This document shows, piece by piece, positions 8,009-17,757 of a stretch of 38,327 nt of DNA. The stretch lies in contig JACCYC010000248.1 in NCBI GenBank assembly GCA_013696665.1, forward strand, positions 1 through 38,327, written 5' to 3'. The position numbers and the translations under genes are program-made. The notes under the pieces were generated by a model. That model saw only the letters and a program-made list of their open reading frames with translations, was not told the origin of the DNA and searched no databases. Numbering within the stretch: position 1 is the first letter of the stretch; each line of letters starts with the position of its first letter. The DNA comes from Burkholderiaceae bacterium (lineage in GTDB: Bacteria; Pseudomonadota; Gammaproteobacteria; Burkholderiales; Burkholderiaceae_F).

Positions 8009-10651
8009 ATCGGCGTGCTCCATGCCCCTGTTTGCTAGCCAGAGCCCCACCTGGTTCAAAGCATCCTCGTAACGCATCCCTGCGCCCTCTGTTGCCTCCG
8101 CTTTGAACTTGTTCTCTCCTATTTCGTTTCTCGCACGTTTCATTAAAGGCTCCAAAAACGCCTGATCTACGGCATCGCGACGGAGGGCTGTCCGCACAGC
8201 CTCCGCCTCAGCCGCGCCAAAGAATTTCGCCGCGTCTCTCGATCCCCCAAGCAAAGCGCAAAGGCCAGCTGTAACCTCAAGAGCACTTTGCCCAACTCGT
8301 CGAGAGCCAATCTTCGGCACAAGACCGAGGACTTCGAGCAACATCTCTTGGGCTCGCTGATCGTTCGCTCGATCAATTGAGACCATTGCAAGATTCAGCA
8401 GACCAATGGCGATAGATTCGAGGTCGCCCAGCCCGCGCGCAAGTGCTAACGCTTCCTTGTAAAGCGGTTCCGCAATGTCCAGTTGTCCCTCCATGCGATG
8501 AAGCTGCGCTAACGCATTGAGAGAGGCGACAAGTTCGCCTGGTTTGCCCAGTCCGCGCGCTAACGCCACCGCCTCCTCTGCATAAGATCGCGCGTTGACT
8601 CGGTCCCCTAGTCCAACAGCGGCCATCCCGAGTGGCTGGAGTACGGCGATGATTGCCGAGTTGTCCCCCATTTCTCGGACAATTGAGAGACTTTGCCCCA
8701 AGTACCTTTGCGCGTCGGCATAACTCCCCATGAAGCAAGCGAGCTGACCAGCACTAAATAGCGCCCGGCACCGCGCGTAGTCCCGCCTTTCCGGATTCAC
8801 GCGCGCTAGAGCCTCTGCTGTGAGTTGATATCCAAGTGCCAATAGACCACGGTTGATCCAGTAGCTTTTAAGTGCACTGGTAAGTCGCAGCCCCTGGTCC
8901 CTAGCATCCTCCATGTTGTCTAGCCAACGATGTGCCGAAAGCAAATTGTCCTTCTCCAGATCGAAATTCGCCAACGCAGCTTCGTGTGTCGGACCTCCAA
9001 AGTCCGATCGCGCCTTTTCGGCGAATGCCACGTAAAAGTCCAGATGTTCGCCGCATACCGCTGCAAAATCACTTAATTCAGCCAACTTCTCTTGCGCGTA
9101 GTGGCGCACCGTATCCAGCATCCGATAGCGGCCATTGGCATCCAGCACCACCAGCGATTTCTCTACAAGGTGAGTCAGAAGGTCGAGCACGTCGGATTCA
9201 TGCAGGCGTTCGTCTGCACACACCGCCTCGGCGGCCTCCAGCGTGCAACCCCCCGCGAACACCGACAGGCGCTGGAACAAGATCCGCTCCGCCTCCGTCA
9301 GAAGGTCGTAGCTCCAGTCGATCAACGCGCGCAGCGTGCGCTGGCGCGGAAGCACAGTCTGATCGCCGGTCACCAGCAAACGGAAGCGATCATTCAGGCG
9401 TGCTGCAATTGTGTCGACCGTCAGCGCTCGCACACGCGCAGCTGCAAGCTCGATTGCGAGAGGGATTCCGTCGAGGCGACGACAGATGTCGACCACGGCG
9501 ATCGCATTTTCAACACTCAGGCTGAAGTCCCGTCGTGCGGCCGAAGCACGATCGACAAAGAGCCGCACCGCCTCGTGCTGAATCAGCGAATCGATATCGA
9601 TGCGCTGTTGCGCTTCGGGGACTGACAGCGTCGGCAGGTGATAAACGGCCTCGCCGGCGATCTGCAAATAGTCACGGCTCGATGTCAGGATCTTGACGTG
9701 TGGCCCCGCTTGCAACAGCCGCTTGGCGAGGTTGGCGCAGCCGTGCACGACCTGTTCGCAGTTGTCGAGAATGATCAACATCCGCAGGTCGTGCACATAC
9801 CTGATCAGCGCATCGATCACAGGGCTTCCGGCTTCTTCCTTGACGCCGAGCACAGAAGCCGCGGCCTGTGGCACCAGGCTTGGATCGGTCAACGCCGCGA
9901 GCTCAACAAACCACACGCCGTCCGGGAAATCGTCGAGGACGTCAGCGGCCAGTTGCGTCGACAACCGCGACTTGCCGATTCCGCCCATACCCAGCAACGT
10001 GACCAATCGGTTCGACGCCAGCATCTGCTTGATTTCTGCCAGCTCGCGCTCGCGGCCGACAAACGAGTTCAGTTGCTGCGTTAGGTTGTTCGGTGTGCTT
10101 TCCAGCGATCTGAGTGCGGGGAAGTCAGCGCGCAGATGTGTGTGCAGCAATTGATAGATGTGCTCGGTACTCGCTAGATCGCGTAGCCGCACCGTTCCAA
10201 GGTCGCGTAGAGACGCGTCAACCGGCAACGCACCGTCGACCTGCTCGGCAACGGCCTGGGAGAGCAATATTTGTCCGCCGTGTGCCGCACACATGATTCG
10301 TGCGGCGCGATTGACGGCGCGACCGTAGAAGTCGCCGTCGCGCCGCTGGTCGATCCCACAGTGCAAACCGCACCGCAACGGCAGCGTCAGTCCGCTCTCC
10401 GCCTCGGGCAACGCCAACGCCTTCTGAATTTCGATGGTTGCCTTCAATGCATCGAGCGGGGTATCGAATGCCGCATGCACGCCGTCGCCCGTCATCTTCA
10501 CCACCGTCCCGTGATGCCGCTCCACGGACGCTCGCGAGATGGCATCGTGGCGCGCCATCACCGGTAGCATCCGCTCGGGTTCCTGCTCCCATAAACGGGT
10601 GCTGCCTTCGACGTCGGTAAAAAGAAAGGTGACAGCGGACTGTTCAGACAC
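8003..10651 (-). CDS. Class III adenylate/guanylate cyclase domain fused to AAA/STAND-type ATPase and TPR repeats
   Basis: VTFLFTDVEGSTRLWE and KMTGDGVHAAF (cyclase metal-binding Asp), GDFYGRAVNRAARI; Walker A LLGMGGIGKSRL, Walker B LIILDNCEQV; C-terminal TPR-like ALAQLHRMEGQLDIAEPLYKEALALAR. GTG at 10651 preferred; the 10744 start is not excluded. Confidence 0.9.
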   Translation of the reverse strand: MSEQSAVTFLFTDVEGSTRLWEQEPERMLPVMARHDAISRASVERHHGTVVKMTGDGVHAAFDTPLDALKATIEIQKALALPEAESGLTLPLRCGLHCGIDQRRDGDFYGRAVNRAARIMCAAHGGQILLSQAVAEQVDGALPVDASLRDLGTVRLRDLASTEHIYQLLHTHLRADFPALRSLESTPNNLTQQLNSFVGRERELAEIKQMLASNRLVTLLGMGGIGKSRLSTQLAADVLDDFPDGVWFVELAALTDPSLVPQAAASVLGVKEEAGSPVIDALIRYVHDLRMLIILDNCEQVVHGCANLAKRLLQAGPHVKILTSSRDYLQIAGEAVYHLPTLSVPEAQQRIDIDSLIQHEAVRLFVDRASAARRDFSLSVENAIAVVDICRRLDGIPLAIELAAARVRALTVDTIAARLNDRFRLLVTGDQTVLPRQRTLRALIDWSYDLLTEAERILFQRLSVFAGGCTLEAAEAVCADERLHESDVLDLLTHLVEKSLVVLDANGRYRMLDTVRHYAQEKLAELSDFAAVCGEHLDFYVAFAEKARSDFGGPTHEAALANFDLEKDNLLSAHRWLDNMEDARDQGLRLTSALKSYWINRGLLALGYQLTAEALARVNPERRDYARCRALFSAGQLACFMGSYADAQRYLGQSLSIVREMGDNSAIIAVLQPLGMAAVGLGDRVNARSYAEEAVALARGLGKPGELVASLNALAQLHRMEGQLDIAEPLYKEALALARGLGDLESIAIGLLNLAMVSIDRANDQRAQEMLLEVLGLVPKIGSRRVGQSALEVTAGLCALLGGSRDAAKFFGAAEAEAVRTALRRDAVDQAFLEPLMKRARNEIGENKFKAEATEGAGMRYEDALNQVGLWLANRGMEHADL

Positions 10652-10766
10652 GTCAGTAAGGCGCCCGGCTGAAAGCAATTCGGATGTTACTGCGCGGGCC
10701 GTTCCAAGACACGCTACATTTCTCCGCGCCGTTTGTGGGGGCACTGTTTTAGGACCGAAGACCGAA

Positions 10767-11390
10767 GTGAAAGAAACTTCGCCAGATCAACAGATTTCCG
10801 CCGGCACTCTGCAGCATTACGAGCAAAGCGCCGAAGGCTTCCGTGCAGGCACGCGCGACCACGATGTCACCCAAAACATCGACGCGCTGCTGCGTCATAT
10901 AAAAGGCAGCCCGCCGTTCACGATTCTAGATTTAGGTTGCGGGCCGGGGCGCGATCTAAAAGCGTTCGCCGCGCTGGGCCACGTCCCCATCGGACTCGAT
11001 GGCGCCGCCAGCTTTGTTGCGATGGCGCAGCGCGATTCAGGTTGCGAAGTCTGGCGACAAGACTTTCTTGCACTTGATTTACCGGAAGAGCGATTCGATG
11101 GCGTGTTTGCCAACGCTTCCCTGTTCCACGTCCCAAGCGCGCACTTGCCGCGCGTTCTGCGGCAATTGCATGCATCGCTCAAGGCGCGCGGTGTCTTGTT
11201 CAGTTCCAACCCGCGCGGCTCTAATGAAGAAGGTTGGAACGGAGGTCGCTACGGCGCGTATCACGATCTTGAAACATGGCGGGGCTTCATGACCGATGCG
11301 CGCTTTGTCGAACTCGAACACTTTTATCGCCCCGCTGGGTTACCGCGAGAGCAGCAGCCTTGGCTTGCGAGCGTCTGGCGACGGCGCTGA
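10767..11390 (+). CDS. Class I SAM-dependent methyltransferase
   Basis: FTILDLGCGPGRDLKAFAALGHVPIGLDGA motif I; FDGVFANASLFHVP; GTG start proposed at 10767. Confidence 0.8.
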   Translation: MKETSPDQQISAGTLQHYEQSAEGFRAGTRDHDVTQNIDALLRHIKGSPPFTILDLGCGPGRDLKAFAALGHVPIGLDGAASFVAMAQRDSGCEVWRQDFLALDLPEERFDGVFANASLFHVPSAHLPRVLRQLHASLKARGVLFSSNPRGSNEEGWNGGRYGAYHDLETWRGFMTDARFVELEHFYRPAGLPREQQPWLASVWRRR

Positions 11391-11492
11391 AGCAGCGGAT
11401 GCGTCGCGGGCGAGATTATGTTTGGCGACGATGCGTTTCACTGGGGCACCATCGCAAGACGGCCGCGCCGGAGTCGGCCACCCAGTAATCGT

Positions 11493-12329
11493 CTAGCGCT
11501 GCGCAGGCACTCTGGCGTGCGCCTGCCTGCGGGCGGAGCGGATCATCTCGGCACACATCACGCATAGGCAAAGCCACGCAAGCCCGGACACAAAACCCGC
11601 GAATACATCGCTTGCGTAGTGCGCGCGTAGAAAGAAGCGGCTGCTACCGATTACAAATGCGGTCGCCGTTGCACTCAAGACAATCGGCAAATGCCAGTTT
11701 TGCGGGGTCGAGCGCACCAGCACGTAGGCAACCGCGCCATAGGTGGCAACCGCGCCCGAAGAGTGTCCGCTCGGAAAGCTGTATCCGTGCAGCGTCAGTA
11801 GGTCCTGGTCGTAAACGGGCCGAGCGCGCTCAAACGCGGCTTTCAAAACGCGCGTCAGGATGCCATTGCCTGCGACGGAGGCAATCCACACGGCGGCCAG
11901 CGCATAGTCGCGGCGGCAAAGCAGAATCAATGCGCCGGCGATCGCAATGGCCCATAACACCGGCGTGTTTGCGAGCACAGTTACCGCGGCAAACACCTGC
12001 ACTGTCGAAGCCGAGACGCTGCGCTGCATCGCGTCGGTCATTGCCTGGTCAGCCTGTGTGAGCGTGCCATTCGGAACGAACCAGGCTGGGACTAGCGAAA
12101 ACACAAGTACGGCAACAACGACGGTCGTGAATGCGAACGCCAATGCTCGGGACTGATTACTCGCCGCGGCGGCCACGAGCACGGAGCTGCTACGGTCCAC
12201 GCGATGTACAAAATGCCAGAGGCACGCGACAAGCGCAAGCAGCACCATTAGCGCGCCAGCAAAAAATGTCAGCGCGTTGTTGCCGATTGCATTCGCGAAA
12301 TCTAAAACACGTGCTGCATCAAGCGGCAT
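11493..12329 (-). CDS. PAP2-family membrane phosphatase
   Basis: KAAFERARP, SFPSGHSSGAVA, SRFFLRAHYASDV: three PAP2 motifs, with multiple hydrophobic segments. Confidence 0.9.
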   Translation of the reverse strand: MPLDAARVLDFANAIGNNALTFFAGALMVLLALVACLWHFVHRVDRSSSVLVAAAASNQSRALAFAFTTVVVAVLVFSLVPAWFVPNGTLTQADQAMTDAMQRSVSASTVQVFAAVTVLANTPVLWAIAIAGALILLCRRDYALAAVWIASVAGNGILTRVLKAAFERARPVYDQDLLTLHGYSFPSGHSSGAVATYGAVAYVLVRSTPQNWHLPIVLSATATAFVIGSSRFFLRAHYASDVFAGFVSGLAWLCLCVMCAEMIRSARRQAHARVPAQR

Positions 12330-13140
12330 TGCCGGTGCCGAAGCTGAGCAGCTGGCTTGTGTGGAGTTCGAACTTGTCAGATGCCGCTGCGTAATCCCAC
12401 CGCTCGACCGTGCAATGACGCGGTGACTGTGCACCGTCGCAGCGAAGCAGATTGACCGAGTTCGCAATGCCCTCGCGAATGCGCGACGAAAGCGACGTGC
12501 CCGCCTGCACCGTCCACATGTCGCGCTTCAGCAGTGGAAAAGTGGTTCGCATCGAGTGCACATAAGGCAAATGGATGTGCCCGCCCATGATGATGTCACC
12601 ACCCGCCGCGGCCCATTCCGGCACCGCCTCGCAATGGCCCTTCAGCAGATTGGCTTCGTCGCTGGCACGGATCGCGAGCACCGGCTGATGCACGACGATG
12701 ATCCGCAGCTGCGATGCAGACGCGCGCAGCAAACGTGCGGTGACACGCGCGATCTGCTGCGCCGAAAGTTCACCATTCTTGTGTCGGCGCGGTCGCGTCG
12801 TGTTAATGCCGAGCACCAACAAATGCGCCGATTCGAAATCGGGTTCCAGATTGTCGCCAAACGCTTCGGAGTAATTGGCGTACGGAGTCAATGCGCGCGC
12901 AGCAAGGTTGAACAGCGGAATGTCGTGATTACCAGGAATCGCAACCAAGGCGGGCGGATTCAATTCGTCGATGAATTTTCGCGCGGCGCTGAACTGGCTC
13001 CGCCGTGCTCGCTGCGTAATGTCGCCCGACAAAATGACCAGCTCCGGTGCCTGTTCACGCGCCAGTTGAAGCAGAGCGCGCACGACCGGAGGCTGCTCCG
13101 TTCCAAAGTGCGCATCTGAAATCTGCAGCACGGTCGTCAT
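12319..13140 (-). CDS. Calcineurin-like metallophosphoesterase
   Basis: LQISDAHFG, LSGDITQ, IPGNHDIP, GGHIHLP motifs; start at 13140 overlaps the upstream lipid-kinase stop. Confidence 0.88.
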   Translation of the reverse strand: MTTVLQISDAHFGTEQPPVVRALLQLAREQAPELVILSGDITQRARRSQFSAARKFIDELNPPALVAIPGNHDIPLFNLAARALTPYANYSEAFGDNLEPDFESAHLLVLGINTTRPRRHKNGELSAQQIARVTARLLRASASQLRIIVVHQPVLAIRASDEANLLKGHCEAVPEWAAAGGDIIMGGHIHLPYVHSMRTTFPLLKRDMWTVQAGTSLSSRIREGIANSVNLLRCDGAQSPRHCTVERWDYAAASDKFELHTSQLLSFGTGNAA

Positions 13141-14078
13141 CGTTTTGCTGTCTCTGGCTCCGCGTCGATCGGCACCAACAGCAGCAACGGTTGCGGGGCG
13201 ACGCGAAACTCGATCGGCGCGTTCATCCAGGTAACTTCGCCGTCGGTGGCCACTTTGAGCCGGCGACCTAAACGATTTGCGGGCGTTACCACCAGCTTGG
13301 TCAGCGAAAATCGTTGCACGCCGCTCGCTTCGCGCAGCCGCCCGAGCGCACCCTGCAGCGCGAGCCATAGCAAACTCAGCTTTGAAACCGGTCCAAGCAC
13401 GATCGCAGCGAGCTTGCCCTCTTGTTCCACAACTTCTGATTCGAGGCCCATCTGCTCGAGCTGCAGCCGGTTGTTTACAACAAATAAGGTAAGCGTGCGC
13501 AGCTGATGCTTTCGCCCATCGCTATCGAGCTTGATCAACATCGGCCGATAGCCTCGAATTATTGTCACGAGTGCGGCCCACGCGGCAACGAGGCGGCTGC
13601 GCCCGTGACGATGCTTCTGCTCCTCGCGATCCTCGAGTAGTTGCGGATGCAGCCCGATACTCGCGTTGACGAGGAACACGCGGTCATTGACCATCCCTAC
13701 CTGGACGTGTTGTACGCGCGCCGTCAACAAAGCCCGCGCGGCAACCGACGTATCTGAAGAAATACCGTGCGTGCGGCCGAAGTAGTTAAATGTGCCGCTG
13801 GGAATGACTCCAAACAGACAGCCGCTACCGAGCGTTGCCTGAGCCACTGTATTCAACGTACCGTCGCCTCCGGCTGCGACGACGGAGCCCGAGTTTTGCT
13901 TAGCTTTGGCGACGGCTTGCTGTGCAACCGTACCGAGCTGCTTCGGATCGTCCACGCGAAAAATTTCGTGAGTGCGGCCCACAGCGTTGAAGACGTCAGC
14001 GATCGCGCGCGAGGTGGTCTCGGTATCCTCGTGGCCTGAGCCTGCATTCAATACAACGTAAAGCGGTGCGGCGGGCAT
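13137..14078 (-). CDS. Diacylglycerol kinase / YegS-like lipid kinase family protein
   Basis: VVLNAGSGHEDTE and VVAAGGDGTLNTVAQATLGSGCLFGVIPSGTFNYFGR, DAGK catalytic-domain signatures. Confidence 0.9.
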   Translation of the reverse strand: MPAAPLYVVLNAGSGHEDTETTSRAIADVFNAVGRTHEIFRVDDPKQLGTVAQQAVAKAKQNSGSVVAAGGDGTLNTVAQATLGSGCLFGVIPSGTFNYFGRTHGISSDTSVAARALLTARVQHVQVGMVNDRVFLVNASIGLHPQLLEDREEQKHRHGRSRLVAAWAALVTIIRGYRPMLIKLDSDGRKHQLRTLTLFVVNNRLQLEQMGLESEVVEQEGKLAAIVLGPVSKLSLLWLALQGALGRLREASGVQRFSLTKLVVTPANRLGRRLKVATDGEVTWMNAPIEFRVAPQPLLLLVPIDAEPETAKR

Positions 14079-14158
14079 ACAGCGTGCGACGTGACTGAAG
14101 GTTGGTTGCGGCAGGCCGCAGAGTAACGGAACTACTGCGCAACCACTTTCGTTCAGGT

Positions 14159-14857
14159 TTATTCCGCGTACTCTTCCGACCCCTGCACCCACAAAAACGA
14201 TTGAATGTCGATCATGTCTCGCGGTCTTAGATCGCGCAGATCGTGACGAACCTGTGAAGCGAGCTGTAGCAGGCTGGCGTACCCCTGCCACGAGGGTCGC
14301 GACTGATAATGGAAATCAAAGCCCCAGGCGCGCGCGGCTGCGCGTGTCACCATCGGTTTCAGAAAAATATGCACGTCTGGCTGAGCGATAAACCCGAACA
14401 CGGTCACTAGCGGCCACGTGAGTACGCGGGTCTGCCGGCGCGGCAGCGCCGACACGACCTCAACCCAGTGTTCGAACCTCCGCTCGATGCTGGCCGTGCC
14501 GTGTAGGAACCGGTACAGACCCTCGGCGAATGCTGTAGCGCCGTCGGTCGATTTGACGGCGTCGCGCAGTGCCATTTTCTCGAACGAGAAAATCATGCTG
14601 TGGCGCGAGCCCTGCTCCACGCGCACGGCGCGGGCGGCAGCTTCGGTGAACTCGCGGCCGCGCAACAGCTTGCGAAACTCTGCACGCCCGAGCGCCTGTT
14701 GCCATCGTTGATGCGTCTCCCATTTGTATTCGCGCTCCCATTCAACGTAAGTGGCGTCGCGAAACCCAGCGGGAAAGACCCTTAAGAACTTGCGACGGCA
14801 ACGGGCTGCACCCGGCGCCAAAGTCGCGGCGCTTCGAGCCATTTCATATTCTGCCAA
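14159..14857 (-). CDS. Conserved hypothetical protein
   Basis: 232-aa ORF with natural protein composition in a gap between two confident same-strand genes; no recognised domain. Confidence 0.65.
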   Translation of the reverse strand: MAEYEMARSAATLAPGAARCRRKFLRVFPAGFRDATYVEWEREYKWETHQRWQQALGRAEFRKLLRGREFTEAAARAVRVEQGSRHSMIFSFEKMALRDAVKSTDGATAFAEGLYRFLHGTASIERRFEHWVEVVSALPRRQTRVLTWPLVTVFGFIAQPDVHIFLKPMVTRAAARAWGFDFHYQSRPSWQGYASLLQLASQVRHDLRDLRPRDMIDIQSFLWVQGSEEYAE

Positions 14858-14910
14858 GTGCTGAACACACTATGTTGGCAGTAGCCTGATCGGTCCGCAT
14901 TGCTGAGTGC

Positions 14911-15708
14911 CTAGACAGTGCCGCGCACCGCCCACGCGCGGGCGATCAACGGGATCGTGCCGTCACTGGCAATGGGTAGCGTTTCAAAAATCCGCTCACG
15001 CAAAGCACTGCGCCCCTGTTCACTGAGCGACATCGCGTAACCGGGCGCGGGTCCCTGGCCTCCGAGAAATGGGGCCCAGTAGTCTTCAAAATCTCGAAAT
15101 GTTGTTGCCACATCGATCGCCTGTGCGCTGACGTCACGCAGCTTCGCTTGATTCAGCAACGCAACCAAAGCAGCGGGTTTGCACAATGGAAAGCGGTGAC
15201 CTTCGTCGAGAAGTTGCGCATCGGGGTTAAGCGCCACGGCCGCGTCCCAGAAGTAACGCATCAGCTCCATTTTTCCGGCGTAGTCCCAGACATACGCTGC
15301 AACCCTGCCGCCCGCGACGACTGTGCGCGTCATTTCTCGCACGGCAAGCAGGGGGTCGGCGACGAAGTTGATGACCAAGCCGGCGACTGCAACGTCAAAA
15401 ATTGCCGATTGCACCGGGAGTGACTGAGCGTCAGCCACATCAAAGGTCACTCGTGCGTCGTCGGTGTGCGCCTGCGCATAGTCGATAAACGCTGCCGACG
15501 GATCGATCGCCCTGATGCTGCGCGGCTGCTGATCCTGCAAGATCGTTTGCGTTAGCGCGCCCGTTCCGCACCCGACGTCCAACCACGCACGGTGTGCCGG
15601 TGCCCCGAGCCACTGTAGAAACTCCCTCGCAACAAGGCGGCTCCATCGACCTATATACGGCTCGTACAGGTTGCCCGCTGCCCACGTGTCCTTGCGCTGA
15701 TCGGCCAT
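14911..15708 (-). CDS. Class I SAM-dependent methyltransferase
   Basis: AWLDVGCGTGALTQTIL, VTFDVADAQSLPVQSAIFDVAVAGLVINFVAD. Confidence 0.88.
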   Translation of the reverse strand: MADQRKDTWAAGNLYEPYIGRWSRLVAREFLQWLGAPAHRAWLDVGCGTGALTQTILQDQQPRSIRAIDPSAAFIDYAQAHTDDARVTFDVADAQSLPVQSAIFDVAVAGLVINFVADPLLAVREMTRTVVAGGRVAAYVWDYAGKMELMRYFWDAAVALNPDAQLLDEGHRFPLCKPAALVALLNQAKLRDVSAQAIDVATTFRDFEDYWAPFLGGQGPAPGYAMSLSEQGRSALRERIFETLPIASDGTIPLIARAWAVRGTV

Positions 15709-15789
15709 GCCGACATTTTGACTTTGTGGGGCCGGTCGGACAAGCTCACTGTCTTCGTCGTCTGGCTCAAAGCGCTTACGCAGATCAAT

Positions 15790-17190
15790 TCAAATTATTT
15801 CGAAGTAGCGCTTGAGTTCCCAATCAGTCACGGCGTCCTGCCATTGACGCCATTCCCAGTCACGCGTTGCGGCAAAGTGATCGACGAAAGTGTCGCCGAA
15901 CCAATCGCGTGCCAGATCGCTGCGCCGGAAAATGTCCGTGGTTTCTTTGAGTGAGCGCGGCGCGCGCGCGATGTTGTCGGAGCCTTTGTTGGTGCCCGTC
16001 ACCGCAGGCGTAGTCAGCTTCAGGTTCTTCTCGATCCCGTGCAGGCCGGCCGCCAGCAGCGCCGCCACGGCGAGGTAGGGATTGATATCCGCACCGGGGC
16101 AACGCGTTTCAAGCCGCATGCTCTTGGAGGACCCCGGAATCACGCGAAAGCTCGCCGTGCGGTTGTCGATGGCCCACGTCGGCTTGACCGGCGCCCAGAA
16201 GCCATCGACGAGCCGCTTGTAGCTATTCACCGTCGGCCAGAACATTGGCGCAAATTCCATCAATGCGGCGATCTGACCGGCGAGAAAACTCTCGAACACC
16301 TTGCTCATTCCGGCCCGCGCCGTTTTCTTCGCGCCTTCATCAAAGAACAGATTTTTCTTGCCGTCCGTCATCGACTGGTGCACGTGGCCGCTGCAGCCGG
16401 GATACTGAGAGCTCCACTTCGCCATGAAGCTTGGAATGATTCCGAAATTTGCTCCGATTTCCTTGGCGCCGGTCTTGAATAGAACACCGCGATCAGCGCA
16501 CTCGAGCGCGTCGGAAAACTGGAGTGCCGCCTCGTAGACGCCGGGCCCGGTTTCGGTATGCAGCCCTTCGATCGGTACCCGAAACAGCAGCATCTCGTCC
16601 ATCAACGCATTGAAATACTCACGGTTGGCGTTTGAGCGCAGCAGCGAATATCCGAACATGCCCGGCGTCAGCGGCGTTGGATCGACACCTTTCTTTGCCG
16701 CCCAGCTTTGCGGTGTCTCCGCAAAATTGAACCACTCGAATTCCAGCCCGCACATCGGTTGCATGCCGAGCTTGGCAGCGCGCGCGATCACCTTCTTCAG
16801 CAACTGGCGGGGGCAAAGAGCGAACGGCGAGCCATCGGTGTTAATGAAGTCGCCGAGAAAAAACGGCACCTGATCGTCCCACGGCACGTTGCGTCCGGTC
16901 GCCATGTCGAGTTGCACCAGAACGTCCGGAAAGCCATGCTGCCATCCGATCACGTCGGCGTTGTCGTAAACGCTGTCGGTCATGTCCCAGCCAAACACGA
17001 CGTTGCAGAATCCAAACCCGCCGTCGACGGCCGACGCAAATTTGTCTTTGTGCAGGTATTTGCCGCGCAGGACACCGTCGATGTCGGTGACCGCAACCTT
17101 CACCTTTGACGATGCGTACGGGTGCACGGCCTTCAGCGGATCAGCCTGCGCGCCGCCGCGGGCCCCTGGCGATTTCGTTTTGCCTGCCAT
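15790..17190 (-). CDS. Glutamine synthetase family protein (substrate uncertain)
   Basis: GLEFEWFNF, GPGVYEAAL, SGHVHQSM, NRTASFRVIPGSSKSMRLETRCPGADINPYLAVAALLAAGLHGIE; AAAGGAG RBS before ATG at 17190. Confidence 0.9.
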   Translation of the reverse strand: MAGKTKSPGARGGAQADPLKAVHPYASSKVKVAVTDIDGVLRGKYLHKDKFASAVDGGFGFCNVVFGWDMTDSVYDNADVIGWQHGFPDVLVQLDMATGRNVPWDDQVPFFLGDFINTDGSPFALCPRQLLKKVIARAAKLGMQPMCGLEFEWFNFAETPQSWAAKKGVDPTPLTPGMFGYSLLRSNANREYFNALMDEMLLFRVPIEGLHTETGPGVYEAALQFSDALECADRGVLFKTGAKEIGANFGIIPSFMAKWSSQYPGCSGHVHQSMTDGKKNLFFDEGAKKTARAGMSKVFESFLAGQIAALMEFAPMFWPTVNSYKRLVDGFWAPVKPTWAIDNRTASFRVIPGSSKSMRLETRCPGADINPYLAVAALLAAGLHGIEKNLKLTTPAVTGTNKGSDNIARAPRSLKETTDIFRRSDLARDWFGDTFVDHFAATRDWEWRQWQDAVTDWELKRYFEII

Positions 17191-17283
17191 CACAATCTCC
17201 TTTGAGGACAGTCTGAATCAGCGCACGGGAAAAGTCCAAGCGTCTCCCCTACAATCGCGGGTTCGTCTTTTGAAAAGAATGCG

Positions 17284-17751
17284 ATGCCGATTTACGCGTA
17301 CAAATGCGCGGAGTGCGGACATGAGATGGAGGCGATCCAGAAAATGTCCGATGCGCTGCTGACTGCATGCCCGAGCTGTGGCAAGCCAACGCTCGTCAAA
17401 CAGGTGACCGCCGCGGGCTTTCATCTAAAGGGCAGTGGCTGGTACGTGACTGACTTCCGCGACGGTGGCAGCAAGAAGAAGGACGCGGGCAAGGCCGAAG
17501 AAAAGGCAAAGACAGAAACATCGGAAGGTTCGGCCGATGCAAAGACAGATATCAAGGGCGACGCCAAACCGGACCCGAAAGCCGGAGGTGCTCCCGCGTC
17601 GGATTCACAAAGCGCGCCCAAGACAGAGACCAAGACGGAGTCAAAGGCCGAAACAAAACCCGAATCTGGCAGCAAACCGGCTGTAGCGCCCGCTCCGCCT
17701 GCGCCGCGCGATAGCAGCAAAGCGGGCGGCACCTCGGGTGGTACAGGCTGA
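17284..17751 (+). CDS. FmdB-family zinc-ribbon protein with a long low-complexity C-terminus
   Basis: MPIYAYKCAECGHEMEAIQKMSDALLTACPSCGKPTL (two CxxC pairs), then a Lys/Glu/Thr/Ala/Pro-rich tail. Confidence 0.88.
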   Translation: MPIYAYKCAECGHEMEAIQKMSDALLTACPSCGKPTLVKQVTAAGFHLKGSGWYVTDFRDGGSKKKDAGKAEEKAKTETSEGSADAKTDIKGDAKPDPKAGGAPASDSQSAPKTETKTESKAETKPESGSKPAVAPAPPAPRDSSKAGGTSGGTG

Positions 17752-17757
17752 CGCCGC

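Noticed and set aside
8932-10154. Several plus-strand ORFs of 148-197 aa
   Set aside because: All antisense to the cyclase/ATPase gene, with shadow-ORF composition.
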